From Streptomyces seoulensis (GTDB lineage Bacteria; Actinomycetota; Actinomycetes; Streptomycetales; Streptomycetaceae): a stretch of 64,000 nt of DNA. The first letter of the stretch is position 1; the number at the start of each line of letters is the position of its first letter. Position numbers and translations under genes: made by a program. Positions 33,453 to 42,347 of this stretch are shown in pieces. Below the pieces are notes generated by a model that was not told the origin of the DNA, searched no databases, and worked only from the letters and a program-made list of their open reading frames with translations. The stretch lies in assembly GCA_013364255.1 (NCBI GenBank), contig CP054936.1, positions 62,001 to 126,000 on the forward strand, given 5' to 3'.

Positions 33453-34652
33453 GTGGACAAGACCCAGGCCAAGGACGCGGCAGACGAACTCGCGCGAGCC
33501 AGCGCCGCCTTCGCCTTGCACCTCACCCGCGCCAAGACGATCATCGACGACCCCGACAAGCTGAACCAGGGGTTCTACGGCGTCTGCGCCATGACGGCCG
33601 CCGTGCGTACCCTCCTGCTGCACGACCGGGCCCGTTTCATCGAGCTGCTCCGCGCGGTGTTCGATCCCGGCAATCCCGGATTCCGCGGGCACGCCGCCGA
33701 CTCCGCCGCGTTGCTGGACCACCGGCTCGCCCAGGCCGACGCCAAGAAGAAGCGGTTCCTGACGGCGGGGCGGACGTACGTGGAGCTGTACGACCTGGAC
33801 TTCATTCTGTCCCGCGCGCTCGGCAAGCTGATCAAGGTCGCCGACCCGGCCGTCTACCGGAACCAGTGCGCGTTCTCCGAGCGCATCACCAAGATGTTCA
33901 ACGCCAAGGGCGAGTGGATCGAGCTGTTCCGCCTGCCCGGCACCCATACCGCGACACTCGGCGCCGGAGTGATCGACGAGGCCCTGCGCCGCGACCTCGC
34001 CTACAAGAGCGTGCCCATGCTCGTCGCCTGCGGCTTCGAACTGGACCTGGCCGCCAGCAAGGTCACCACCGTGATGGCGGGCAGCGAATGGCAGATCAGT
34101 CACCCGCTGCCCGACGGCACGCCCCGCACCGTCTCGGTGGTCCAGGACGGGAGCACCCCTGGCGAGGAACTGCTCGTCCGCTACCGCCTGGGCGGCCCGC
34201 TGCGCGGCGACGGGGACCTCGGCCTGGACCGGGACGGGCTGGAGTTCCTCATGCGGCAGGTGGTCCGGGCGTCTGCGGTCTCCTCCTCCATCCGCGAGAG
34301 CGCGGTCGCGGTCACCGAGGCCAACACGGCGTTCGGCGCTGGCGCCGGGAGCTTCGTCTACGCGATGATCAACGGCAGCCGGCGTTTCATGCAGGCGGCG
34401 GGGGCCGCGCGTCGCAACGCCCCGGCCACCGACGCCGCGTTCGACTTCAGCACTCCCGCCCCGCCCGGCCCGGACGTGTGGGGCAGGGCCCACCCGGTGT
34501 GCACCCACGTCGTCGACGTCACCGGCCCGATCCGCGAGGAGGGCGACGTGTACGTGCTGCCCGTCTGGACGTGGGCGACCTGCTTCGAAGCCCGCATCCC
34601 CCGCAAGCTCATGGGTGAGTACATCTACGGCTACGTGTACGGCCGCATCTAG
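33453..34652 (+). CDS. Putative papain-like cysteine peptidase, unclassified
   Basis: This is a 399-residue protein; GTG 33453 follows AAGGGGG. It has no signal peptide. I do not recognise a named family, but the motif DKLNQGFYGVCAMTAAV puts Q39 six residues before C45, as in papain-like enzymes, followed by a helix. Near the end, H352 in CTHVVDVTGP precedes strands ending in YVLPVWTWATCFEARIP, a common His/Asn-strand layout of this fold. The middle is alpha/beta with no repeats. It is a lone gene between terminator-like and empty regions. It could be a peptidase, transglutaminase-like enzyme or effector; all three are inference. Confidence 0.5.
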   Translation: MDKTQAKDAADELARASAAFALHLTRAKTIIDDPDKLNQGFYGVCAMTAAVRTLLLHDRARFIELLRAVFDPGNPGFRGHAADSAALLDHRLAQADAKKKRFLTAGRTYVELYDLDFILSRALGKLIKVADPAVYRNQCAFSERITKMFNAKGEWIELFRLPGTHTATLGAGVIDEALRRDLAYKSVPMLVACGFELDLAASKVTTVMAGSEWQISHPLPDGTPRTVSVVQDGSTPGEELLVRYRLGGPLRGDGDLGLDRDGLEFLMRQVVRASAVSSSIRESAVAVTEANTAFGAGAGSFVYAMINGSRRFMQAAGAARRNAPATDAAFDFSTPAPPGPDVWGRAHPVCTHVVDVTGPIREEGDVYVLPVWTWATCFEARIPRKLMGEYIYGYVYGRI

Positions 34653-35007
34653 GAACCCGCCTCACGCCGCCCCGCCGCTCCGGCCGCCCGGCGGCGCGGC
34701 GACGCTGACGGAGGTGCGGTTGCCGACGGAGCGACCGTCCCGCCCACCGTGCGGCATGGTTGCTCAACACTTCGAAACAGAGGGGAACTTGAAGGCACCG
34801 GCGCGCTGGGACCGACGGGGGGTGCGATGAGAGCTCGCGACCTTGCCGGCTTCCCGGGTGCGCCGCTCTTTCACGCTGCCGGGACGTCGAAGCGACGCCA
34901 GGTGCTCGACGCGGCGACCGGCACGGCCACGGGCCGCCGGTCGGCACTGCATGCCGCCGGCACTTCCAGGAGAAGCCACCCGCACCTGAAGCTGTGGGTG
35001 CACCTGC
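34653..35007. other. 355 bp without a recognised gene
   Basis: Nothing convincing is seen on either strand between the peptidase-like gene and the convergent hydrolase gene. Confidence 0.4.
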
Positions 35008-35889
35008 TCAGCCGGTGTGGGCCACCACGGCATCGATGATCTCGGGCCACAGTTCGCGTGGTCGGTCATGGCCCATGCCGGGGATCAGCAGGAGTTCGGC
35101 CCCGGGCACCAGGTCCGCGGTACGCCTCCCGCCGCTGGGGTCGATCAGCGTGTCATCCAGCCCATGAATCACCAGCGTCGGCACCCGCAGTTCGCGCAGT
35201 TGGTCCGCGCGTGATCCACTGAGGATCATCGCGCCGAGCTGTCGGGCGATGCCTGCGGGGTAGTACGAGCGGTCGTACTGGGCCTCGGCCAGTTCGCGCA
35301 ACACCCCGGCGTCTCCGTAGCGCTTAGAGGCCCACACCAGCTCCTTCTCCGCCGCCGCGACATACCCCTCGCGGTGCGCGGGCCTCGGACTGAACAGCAC
35401 CGCCTGGGCCTCTGGGCTGGGCTGGCCGTATTCCCTCTCACCGGTCGAGGACATCATCGACGTCAAGGTCAACACCCGCTCAGGAGAGGAGAGGGCCATC
35501 GTCTGGGCGATCATTCCGCCCATCGAGGAACCGACCACGTGTGCGCGTTCGAGACCCAGCGCGGTGAGCAGGCCGAGGCCGTCGTCGGCCATGTCGAGCA
35601 GCCGGTAAGGAACCATCGCGTGGGCGGCGGGGATGTCACCCGAGCTCACGGTGGCCATGAGGTTCCCCATGTCCACGGGGTGACTGTCGAACTTGGTGGA
35701 CAGCCCGCAGTCGCGGTTGTCGTACCGGATCACGTAACGGCCGCGATCCGCCAGCGCCCGGCAGAAGTCCTCGTGCCAGGCGAGCAGCTGCGCCCCGAAA
35801 CCCATCACGAGCAGGACAGGAGGGTCCCCAGGGTCGCCGAAGCTCTCGTACGCGATGGAGACTCCGGGGGACACTTCAACGATCGGCAT
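35008..35889 (-). CDS. Alpha/beta hydrolase, RdmC-like
   Basis: This is a 293-residue alpha/beta hydrolase starting at ATG 35889. The oxyanion strand is VLLVMGFGAQLLAWHEDFCR, the Asp-containing turn is IRYDNRDCGLSTKF, the nucleophile elbow is VVGSSMGGMIAQ, and the acid and His are in HGLDDTLIDP and GMGHDRPRELW. These match the aclacinomycin methylesterase (RdmC)-like group often found in Streptomyces as lone esterases. It is a cytosolic ester hydrolase with unknown substrate. Confidence 0.88.
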   Translation of the reverse strand: MPIVEVSPGVSIAYESFGDPGDPPVLLVMGFGAQLLAWHEDFCRALADRGRYVIRYDNRDCGLSTKFDSHPVDMGNLMATVSSGDIPAAHAMVPYRLLDMADDGLGLLTALGLERAHVVGSSMGGMIAQTMALSSPERVLTLTSMMSSTGEREYGQPSPEAQAVLFSPRPAHREGYVAAAEKELVWASKRYGDAGVLRELAEAQYDRSYYPAGIARQLGAMILSGSRADQLRELRVPTLVIHGLDDTLIDPSGGRRTADLVPGAELLLIPGMGHDRPRELWPEIIDAVVAHTG

Positions 35890-36277
35890 ACGTCGAGCCT
35901 GCCACGGCCGACCACAAAACACACCCAGAATTCGGCCTGCGACCTGCGCATCCGCCTCCCGGTGTGCCCGTGATCCGCCGGACGGGCTCCGACGTGCGGG
36001 GTCACTCCAGGCGTAGCGAAGTGCGGGGCCCCGGAGTGCCACGACGTCCCGTCAGCGCCAGGCGCTTCGAGGCTGGTCCCCTCAGCTCGGGTGCCGCGGT
36101 CCCGTTCGTCGCTCGGGTGCCGCGGTCCCGTTCGTCGCCAGTGAGGCGCCGGCTCCGCCATGACACCCCCGCCAGCCGCCTTGTGCTGCTCCCCCACTGC
36201 CTGAACGGCGCGGGAGGCGCCATGCGCCCCATCACCAGGCCCCGCGCCCTGGTCCGGCCTTGTTCGAACGGGAGACC
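35890..36277. other. 388 bp non-coding stretch with a tandem repeat
   Basis: This gap between two minus-strand genes holds a perfect 26-bp tandem repeat (separate entry). No gene was recognised. Confidence 0.4.
36085..36136. repeat. Perfect tandem 26-bp repeat
   Basis: A 26-bp unit starting GCTCGGGTGCCGCGGTCCCG is present twice head-to-tail (36085-36110 and 36111-36136) with no mismatch. It is non-coding, and the identity of the copies implies a recent duplication. Confidence 0.85.
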
Positions 36278-37150
36278 CTAGCGGCCGACCCTGTCCAACT
36301 CTGCCAGCACCTCCTCCGGCAGCGGGAGTCCCGCTCCGGCGGCGTTCTCGCGCAAGTGCGCCACCGTGGAAGTGCCGGGGATGAGAAGGATGTTGGGCGA
36401 GCGCCGGAGGAGCCAGGCCAGGGCGACGGACATCGGCGTCGCGTCGAGCCGGGCGGCCACGCTGGACAGTTCCGTGGACTGCACCGGGCTGAAACCTCCC
36501 AGCGGGAAGAACGGCACGTAGGCGATGTTCTTGGCGGCGAGGTCGTCGATCAGGTCGTCGTCCTGGCGGTAGGCCAGGTTGTACATGTTCTGCACGCATA
36601 CGATCGGTGCGATGCGCTGCGCCTCGTCGACCTGGTCCGCGGTCGCGTTGCTCACTCCGAGGTGCCGGATCAGGCCCTGCTGCTGGAGTTCGGCGAGGGT
36701 TTCGAAGGGCTCGGCCAGGGAGCCGGGCAGGGGACCCTGGGCGTTGCCGAGCCGGAGGTTGACCAGGTCAAGGGCGTCGAGGCCAAGATCCTCAAGGTTC
36801 TCGTGGACGGCCCGGCGCAGGTCGTCGGGCCGGCGGGCCGGGGGCCAGCCGCCCTGCTCGTCGCGGACGGCGCCGACCTTGGTCACGATGTGCAGGGCGT
36901 CGGGATAGGGGTGCAGTGCTTCACGGATCAGCCGGTTGGTGGTGCGTGGTCCGTACGCACCGGCGGTGTCGATGTGGGTGATTCCGAGGCGGACGGCCTC
37001 GCGCAGGACGGCGAGCGCGCCGTCGTGGTCGGCGGGCGGTCCCATGACCCCGGGGCCGGCGAGCTGCATGGCCCCGTAGCCGAAGCGTGTGACGGTCAGG
37101 TCGCCGAGGGTCCAGGTGCCGCCGGGCAAGGAGGCGGAGGGCGTGTTCAT
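36278..37150 (-). CDS. Aldo/keto reductase with Asn in place of the catalytic His
   Basis: This is a 290-residue AKR-barrel oxidoreductase. D61 and Y66 (HIDTAGAYGP) and K91 (HIVTKVG) are present, but the fourth tetrad position is N131 (LDLVNLRLG). This is seen in a bacterial AKR subfamily, so the protein may still reduce carbonyls with altered efficiency. The C-terminal segment LLIPGTSTVAHLRENAAG is the cofactor loop. It is divergent from a LysR regulator across 268 bp that holds a perfect dyad, so it is the likely target of that regulator. Confidence 0.9.
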   Translation of the reverse strand: MNTPSASLPGGTWTLGDLTVTRFGYGAMQLAGPGVMGPPADHDGALAVLREAVRLGITHIDTAGAYGPRTTNRLIREALHPYPDALHIVTKVGAVRDEQGGWPPARRPDDLRRAVHENLEDLGLDALDLVNLRLGNAQGPLPGSLAEPFETLAELQQQGLIRHLGVSNATADQVDEAQRIAPIVCVQNMYNLAYRQDDDLIDDLAAKNIAYVPFFPLGGFSPVQSTELSSVAARLDATPMSVALAWLLRRSPNILLIPGTSTVAHLRENAAGAGLPLPEEVLAELDRVGR

Positions 37151-37378
37151 GGAGGTGTCTGTCCTTTGCCGGGTGAGAGTCTGGGGAGGGCTGGGACGTC
37201 AGGTGACGCGGTCTTCTTCGTGGGGAGGCCGACCGACCCGCGCACGGAGAGAGGCGCCGATCGCAGGCTGCCTGACCCGTACACGGGCGGACGCGGCGAT
37301 CGGCGCCGGCTTCACCTCGTCCCTCGGCGTCGATGGTCGCCCGCGGGTGCCGGGTGCGGCCAATACCGGGCCGGTGAC

Positions 37379-37403
37379 CTGTGATACCCGGGAGGTATCA
37401 CAG
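37379..37403. promoter_or_regulatory. LysR-type operator between AKR and LysR genes
   Basis: CTGTGATACC-N5-GGTATCACAG is a perfect ten-base-arm dyad, and its ATAC/GTAT core fits the LysR T-N11-A pattern. It lies 16 bp upstream of the LysR start codon in the AKR/LysR divergent gap. Autoregulation and AKR control are inferred. Confidence 0.65.
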
Positions 37404-37418
37404 GCGTACGCTACGGCG

Positions 37419-38282
37419 GTGGACACCTTGGAGACCCGTGAGCTGAGGTACTTCGTCACCGTTGCCGAGGAACTGCACTTCGGCCGCGCCGCCGAGCGCC
37501 TCGGGATGGCCCAGCCTCCCCTGTCGCGGGCGATCCAGCAGCTGGAGCGGCGTCTGGGCGTGCGTCTGCTGGAGCGTGACCGCCGCGGCGTCACCCTGAC
37601 CGGCGCCGGCGAGGTGCTGCTGCACGAGGGCCGCGCGGCGCTCGACGCGGCCACCGCCGCTGTCCGTCGCACCCGGCGGGCGGGCGGCGCGGACGGACCC
37701 GGCGGTCCCCGCGACCGTCTGGTGCTCGCGGTGAAGGCCGGCGCGTCTCACGAGCTGCTGCACAAGCTTCTGGACGCCTACGCCGCCGTCCCCGACGCCG
37801 CCGAGATCGAGGTGGCGCCCAGCGGCACGTGCGAGCAGGGGGAGATGCTGCGCGACGGCCGCGCCGACGTGGCCCTCATGCACACGCCGTTCAACTCCCT
37901 CGCCGGGTTCGACAGCGAGGAGCTGATGACCGAAGGGCAGATCGCGATCCTGCCGGCCGGGCACCCGCTCGCCGCGCGCGGGACGCTCACCCTGGCTGAG
38001 GTCACCGGCATCCCCGATCTCCCGCTCGCCCGTTGGGCCCGAGACGGCGCGTACCCGCCCGGACCCGGCCCCGAGATCCGCGACCAGACGCAGCTGGCCC
38101 AGCTGATCGCCCTCGGCCGTACCGTGGCCGTGTTCCCCGACTCGGCACGTTCCTGGCTCTGGGCCGAACACACCGCCGTCCCGCTGACGGACGCGCCGCC
38201 CGTGGTCACCCACATCGCCTGGCCGGCACACAGCCGCTCCCTCGCCCTGGCGGACCTGATCCGCACGGCCGCACGGCTGTGA
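37419..38282 (+). CDS. LysR-family transcriptional regulator
   Basis: This is a 287-residue regulator starting at GTG 37419. The winged helix is residues 5-65 (ELRYFVTVAEELHFGRAAER, MAQPPLSRAIQQLERRLG). The effector domain follows from residue 90, with the usual LILPAGHPLA-type strand present as IAILPAGHPLAARG. It is somewhat short at its C-terminus but complete. It is divergent from the AKR gene and has a perfect dyad just upstream of its own start, the classical LysR layout. Confidence 0.9.
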   Translation: MDTLETRELRYFVTVAEELHFGRAAERLGMAQPPLSRAIQQLERRLGVRLLERDRRGVTLTGAGEVLLHEGRAALDAATAAVRRTRRAGGADGPGGPRDRLVLAVKAGASHELLHKLLDAYAAVPDAAEIEVAPSGTCEQGEMLRDGRADVALMHTPFNSLAGFDSEELMTEGQIAILPAGHPLAARGTLTLAEVTGIPDLPLARWARDGAYPPGPGPEIRDQTQLAQLIALGRTVAVFPDSARSWLWAEHTAVPLTDAPPVVTHIAWPAHSRSLALADLIRTAARL

Positions 38283-38611
38283 GCTCACTCCCGCGCACAC
38301 GGTGGGTTTCGGAACGGGACGGTTGGGCGACTGCCCGTCCGCCGGACCGGGGTGCTGCGGCTGGTGATGCTCCGACAGGATGTGCAGCCGCCCGATGAGT
38401 TGCTCCCACGGTTCCGGCGTGAGCGGGGCGAGGAGTTCCTGCTGGGCGTCGGTGATGAGCGCGTCGAGGCGTTCCAGGCGGCACCGACCGGCGAGGGTGA
38501 GCGTGATGACGTCGCGGCGGCGATCGGATCGGGTGCACGGCGGATACGTCCTGCGTCGGACAGCCGCCGGTTGAGCACCGCGACCATGTAGCTGCGGTAG
38601 ATGCCGATGCC
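38283..38611 (-). pseudogene. MarR-type regulator fragment, frameshifted
   Basis: The minus strand reads GIYRSYMVAVLNRRLSDAGR and IRRAPDP in one frame (38611-38525), then RRRDVITLTLAGRCRLERLD, ALITDAQQELLAPLTPE and a LIGRLHIL helix in the next. Together these form the wing and last helices of a MarR protein. The recognition helix and N-terminus are missing, and the frame has no proper end before the LysR gene. It is a relic. Confidence 0.55.
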
Positions 38612-38804
38612 CGGCGCAGGAGAGCGCCGACCTTCAGGTCGTTGACGCGCCGGCACGGATGGCCCTCCAGCATCCCGCCATAGGTCGTAGACATCCGCAG
38701 CTCGCTGAGCTCGATGGAACGACCGGACGAACCTTCGCCGGGTTGCTGGGCTGGTGATCAAAAATGGAGGGGTCGCTCCTCTGCGGGCGAGGTACGGTCC
38801 CGCC

Positions 38805-39461
38805 ATGTCCCGATCAGCCGATAGCGCCCGCTCCCACTCCCCCGTCACCGCGGACGACCTCGACCATGCCGTGCAACTCGCGGTGTCAGTCCTTCGCGAG
38901 GCGCCCCCAGCCGCGTGGGAAGACAAGGCCGGTTCGCTGGAATGGGACTGCTGGGAAACCGTCGAGCACCTCAGCGACGACCTCTTCGCCTACGCCGCGC
39001 AACTGGGCCCGAGAACACCGCCCTTGGCCGGTGAGGTGCCCTTCGTTTGGAAGAGCCGACGGCCCGGCGGCCCGGCCAATGCCATTCACGCGAACCGCGA
39101 GGCGGGGCCCGCCGGCCTGCTACAGGTTCTGGAAGCGAGCGGCGCGCTGCTGGTCGCCATGGTGCGCACGACGCCGCCGCGGACCCGCGCCCACCACGTC
39201 TTCGGCGTCTCGGACCCCGAGGGCTTCGCCGCGATGGGGATCGTGGAGACCCTGGTGCACACGCACGACCTGACACAAGGACTCGGCCTCGCCTGGAACC
39301 CGCCCGCCGATCTCTGCTCCCGGGTGCTCGCCCGGCTGTTTCCGGACGCACCGGCACCCACGAATCCCTGGCTGACTCTCTTGTGGGCCACCGGACGCGA
39401 GGAACTAGCCGGGCACCCTCGTCTCACCACATGGCGCTGGGACGGCACACCCCGGCCATAG
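38805..39461 (+). CDS. Mycothiol-dependent maleylpyruvate isomerase-like protein
   Basis: This is a 218-residue protein starting at ATG 38805. Its N-terminal helical bundle has DLDHAVQLAVSVLRE, a W-x-C-W-x-x-x-EHLSDDLFAYAAQL helix with a metal-type His, and later GIVETLVHTHDLTQGLGLAW, which supplies the other His residues. This is the DinB-like fold of mycothiol-dependent isomerases. No cluster of aromatic-degradation genes surrounds it, so the actual substrate is unknown. Confidence 0.75.
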   Translation: MSRSADSARSHSPVTADDLDHAVQLAVSVLREAPPAAWEDKAGSLEWDCWETVEHLSDDLFAYAAQLGPRTPPLAGEVPFVWKSRRPGGPANAIHANREAGPAGLLQVLEASGALLVAMVRTTPPRTRAHHVFGVSDPEGFAAMGIVETLVHTHDLTQGLGLAWNPPADLCSRVLARLFPDAPAPTNPWLTLLWATGREELAGHPRLTTWRWDGTPRP

Positions 39462-39595
39462 GATCAGGCTTCTCCGCCGCGAGGAGAGGTCAGGCCGGGG
39501 CCGCGGGTCCCTGCTTCCCGCCAAGTCCCGCACCGCCCGGCAGGATGACGCCGCTCTGGCGGAGCTTCGAGCCGGGCGGGTCCACATCCCGCCGC

Positions 39596-41389
39596 TCATC
39601 GAAGATTCTTGGAGCGGAGCCAGGTGCGGATGGCTTCGATGTGTCGCTCCTTGCTCTCCAGCGGCAGCCAGTGTCCTGCGGGCAGCCGCACCACGGTGAG
39701 ATCCGCGCAGGCCGCGCGCATCGGGTCGCCCTGGCGGTTTCCCGAGATGTTGCAGATCGCGTCCCACTCGCCGTTGACGAACAGCACCGGCTGCGTCAGG
39801 CGCCCGCCGTCGGGTGCTTTGCCCGCGTAAGCGATGTTGGCGTCGTCGTTGGTGTACCACGCGGAGGGAGGACGAAAGCCGTGAGTCGCGAAGGCCTGCA
39901 CCAGGACGTCGAAGTCCGCCTCCGTCAGGTCCCTCACGGCCTCCTCGACGGTGTAGGCGTCGGTCTCCGCCGGGGCGGAGGATTCGCCGTACCCGCGCAG
40001 ATCGGGCGCGACGCAGTGCCACCCGTCGGCGGCGAACGCCTCCATCTGGGCCCGCCACAACAACCCGATGCCCGGCCACCCGTGGAGGAAGAACATCAGC
40101 GGTCCATCGGCCGGTCCGCACTCCAGGTAGTGCGTGGTGTGGCGGGGCGTGCCGAAATCGCGCGGGACCAACGGCGGTGCCGTATCGCGCCGAACATCGC
40201 CCTCGCCGTCCCGTCGACGCGCGTGGGCGGTCCCGGCAACGAGAGCGAACAGAACCAGTGCGATGTCCAGGGCTCCATAGACGACGGCCGTCGGCTTGAG
40301 CCCGAACCGCTCGACAGCGAGCCCGGCGGCGAGCGCGGGCACACTGAAGGCGAGATAGCTGACGATGTACATCGTCGCGAACACCTGGCCCCGTCGGGCG
40401 ATCGGCGCCGCCTCACCGAGGGCGTGGACGGCGAACCGGAACGTCGCCCCGAACCCGAACCCCGCGATCAGCGACCCGACGACGTAGAGCGGCAGTACAC
40501 CCGCCGTCATGGCCGCGACGGTGACCAGGACGCCGATGGCGAGGGGTCCGAGACCGAACCATGGGAGGTGTCGTGGCGAAGCGGAGGCCGACGCGACAGT
40601 GCCGGCCGTCCCCGCGACGAAGAAGACGCCGAGGATGACGCCCGTGACGAAGTGGCTGTGCACGTGGAGGACGGTGGTGAGGATCGACGATCCGAGCGAG
40701 AGGTACAAGCCGCCAAGGGCCCACGTCGCGCTGATCGACGGCAGCAGTGCGATGAAGACCGGCCGTGTGGCCCGCGGGAGTTGAGCGCTGGGCAGCAGTG
40801 ACCGCCACACCGGCTCCCGGGTTGGCGAGTCGGATCGCGCTTCCTCGGGAACCAGCCAGACGAGTGCCGCGAGCACCAGGTACACGACGGCGAGGATCCA
40901 GAAGACGAGTTGGCGGGGCTGGGGCGCGAACTCCACCAAGGCGCCGGCGAGGACAGCGCCGATCGCTATCCCCAAGGAAGGGACCGCGCTGCTGATGGTC
41001 GAGCCGAGCCGGGGGTTCGGCGCGGACTCCATGATCAGGGCCGTGGTGGCGCCGGCGGCTGTCCCCACGGCAAGCCCCTGCACGATGCGCGCGGCCATCA
41101 GGCCGCCGACGCCCGTGGCGACGGCGAAGAGCAGCATGCCCAGGGCGAGCAGCACCAAGGCGCCGCAGGCGACAGGCCGACGGCCCACCCGGTCGGAGAT
41201 CGATCCGACGGTCAGCAGGGCGGCGAGCAGGGCGAAGACGTAGACGGCGAAAACGACCGTCAAGGTGAACGTGGAGAGGCCCCACAGGCGCTGATAGACC
41301 GGGTAGAGGGGGGACGGCGCCGAGGCGGCGGTGAGCGTGGCCGCGCCCACGGCCCCGGCCAGGAAGAACGAAACGGAACGGTTGAGCAC
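39596..41389 (-). CDS. MFS transporter fused to a truncated alpha/beta hydrolase
   Basis: This is a 597-residue fusion. GTG 41389 follows GGAGGTCGC. Residues 1-395 are a 12-helix MFS transporter (VYVFALLAALLTVGSISDRV, GRRPVACG). Residues about 405-597 resemble an epoxide-hydrolase-type enzyme: MFFLHGWPGIGLLWRAQMEA and VAPDLRGYGESSAP, then directly FDVLVQAFATHGFRPPSAWY and LPAGHWLPLESKERHI. The stretch between, which holds the nucleophile elbow (normally G-H-D-W-G), is deleted, so the hydrolase part cannot use the usual chemistry. There is no stop between the two parts. It diverges from a TetR gene across paired dyads. Confidence 0.88.
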   Translation of the reverse strand: MLNRSVSFFLAGAVGAATLTAASAPSPLYPVYQRLWGLSTFTLTVVFAVYVFALLAALLTVGSISDRVGRRPVACGALVLLALGMLLFAVATGVGGLMAARIVQGLAVGTAAGATTALIMESAPNPRLGSTISSAVPSLGIAIGAVLAGALVEFAPQPRQLVFWILAVVYLVLAALVWLVPEEARSDSPTREPVWRSLLPSAQLPRATRPVFIALLPSISATWALGGLYLSLGSSILTTVLHVHSHFVTGVILGVFFVAGTAGTVASASASPRHLPWFGLGPLAIGVLVTVAAMTAGVLPLYVVGSLIAGFGFGATFRFAVHALGEAAPIARRGQVFATMYIVSYLAFSVPALAAGLAVERFGLKPTAVVYGALDIALVLFALVAGTAHARRRDGEGDVRRDTAPPLVPRDFGTPRHTTHYLECGPADGPLMFFLHGWPGIGLLWRAQMEAFAADGWHCVAPDLRGYGESSAPAETDAYTVEEAVRDLTEADFDVLVQAFATHGFRPPSAWYTNDDANIAYAGKAPDGGRLTQPVLFVNGEWDAICNISGNRQGDPMRAACADLTVVRLPAGHWLPLESKERHIEAIRTWLRSKNLR

Positions 41390-41406
41390 GCGACCTCCAT
41401 CGAAAG

Positions 41407-41462
41407 GCAATGATCTTTGCTTTTACCCGGGCGGCCATCATAGTAGAAGCAAAGTTCTTTGC
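41407..41462. promoter_or_regulatory. Paired TetR-type operators between MFS fusion and TetR genes
   Basis: GCAAAGTTCTTTGC (41449-41462) is a perfect 14-bp palindrome. GCAATGATCTTTGC (41407-41420) differs at two positions. They are 42 bp apart, in the 86-bp divergent gap and close to both starts. Control of both genes by the TetR protein is inferred. Confidence 0.65.
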
Positions 41463-41475
41463 GTATGCTGGTGAC

Positions 41476-42039
41476 GTGTCCCACCATGCAGCCGCCAGAC
41501 GCCCCGGAGGGCGGAGCAGTCGAGTACTGACCGCGATCTACACCTCGGTCGGTGAACTCGTGGGCGAGGGCGCCGAAAAGATCACGTTTCCCGTGGTCGC
41601 CGAGCGAGCCGGGGTCAACCCGACGACGCTCTACCGGCGCTGGGACAGCGTCCACGCCCTCCTTGAGGAAGTCGCTGTCGCCGCCTTGACCCGGGACGGT
41701 GAGTCAGCGCCCGACACCGGATCCCTCCAGCAGGATCTGACCGAGTGGGCGCAGGTCATCGCCCGCGACATCACACGTCCCCACCGGGCCCGATACCTGC
41801 GCGCGATGGTGTCGGCCCGCACCGAGATCGTCGCGAGTTGCCCGGTCACGGAGAAACGGCGCGAGCAGGCGTCGGAGGTGGTGAGCCGGGCCCGCGAACG
41901 CGGTGAGAAGACGCCGAGCGTCCCGCAGATCCTCGACCATGTCATCGCGCCTCTGTACCACCACGTCGTGTTCGCCTTGCCCGTCGACCGCGAGTACACG
42001 CGACGTCTGGTCCGCGATGTGCTGGCCATGGCTGAGTGA
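41476..42039 (+). CDS. TetR-family transcriptional regulator
   Basis: This is a 187-residue regulator; GTG 41476 is chosen close to the operators. The helix-turn-helix is residues about 15-60 (VLTAIYTSVGELVGEGAEKI, FPVVAERAGVNPTTLYRRWD). The C-terminal ligand domain ends RLVRDVLAMAE. It is divergent from the MFS/hydrolase fusion, the standard arrangement for a repressor of an efflux gene. Twin dyads lie between the two genes. Confidence 0.9.
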   Translation: MSHHAAARRPGGRSSRVLTAIYTSVGELVGEGAEKITFPVVAERAGVNPTTLYRRWDSVHALLEEVAVAALTRDGESAPDTGSLQQDLTEWAQVIARDITRPHRARYLRAMVSARTEIVASCPVTEKRREQASEVVSRARERGEKTPSVPQILDHVIAPLYHHVVFALPVDREYTRRLVRDVLAMAE

Positions 42040-42187
42040 CAGGCTGTCCCGCACCTGCCGGATGCGCTGCTGGACCCGCACCGCGGCGTGCGCCGGAGCG
42101 GAGCCGTTGACCGGCCGGCGGATCGATCACCCGTGCGAACTATCTCGGCGGGGTCCAGCGCCGTACGGCGAACGCCCCTCCAGACGC

Positions 42188-42224
42188 CCCTCCCGGGCAC
42201 CTCGGCGCCTCGCTGGCGGGAGGG
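42188..42224 (+). promoter_or_regulatory. Leader hairpin upstream of the ABC-F gene
   Basis: CCCTCCCG and CGGGAGGG pair across 21 bases in the 308-bp gap before the ABC-F gene. A GTG-initiated open frame (from about 42253) overlaps the ABC-F start. ABC-F genes are often controlled by leader attenuation; this element is only a candidate. Confidence 0.3.
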
Positions 42225-42347
42225 CCCCGCACGGGTGCACCCTGGAAACTGGATGGGTGATGAGGCTCGCCCTTGACCGCACAGCCGTGCTGATGGCCTC
42301 TGTGAGCGACCAGCCGCCACCGGCGGCCCGGCACGGAGGCGTCGCGG

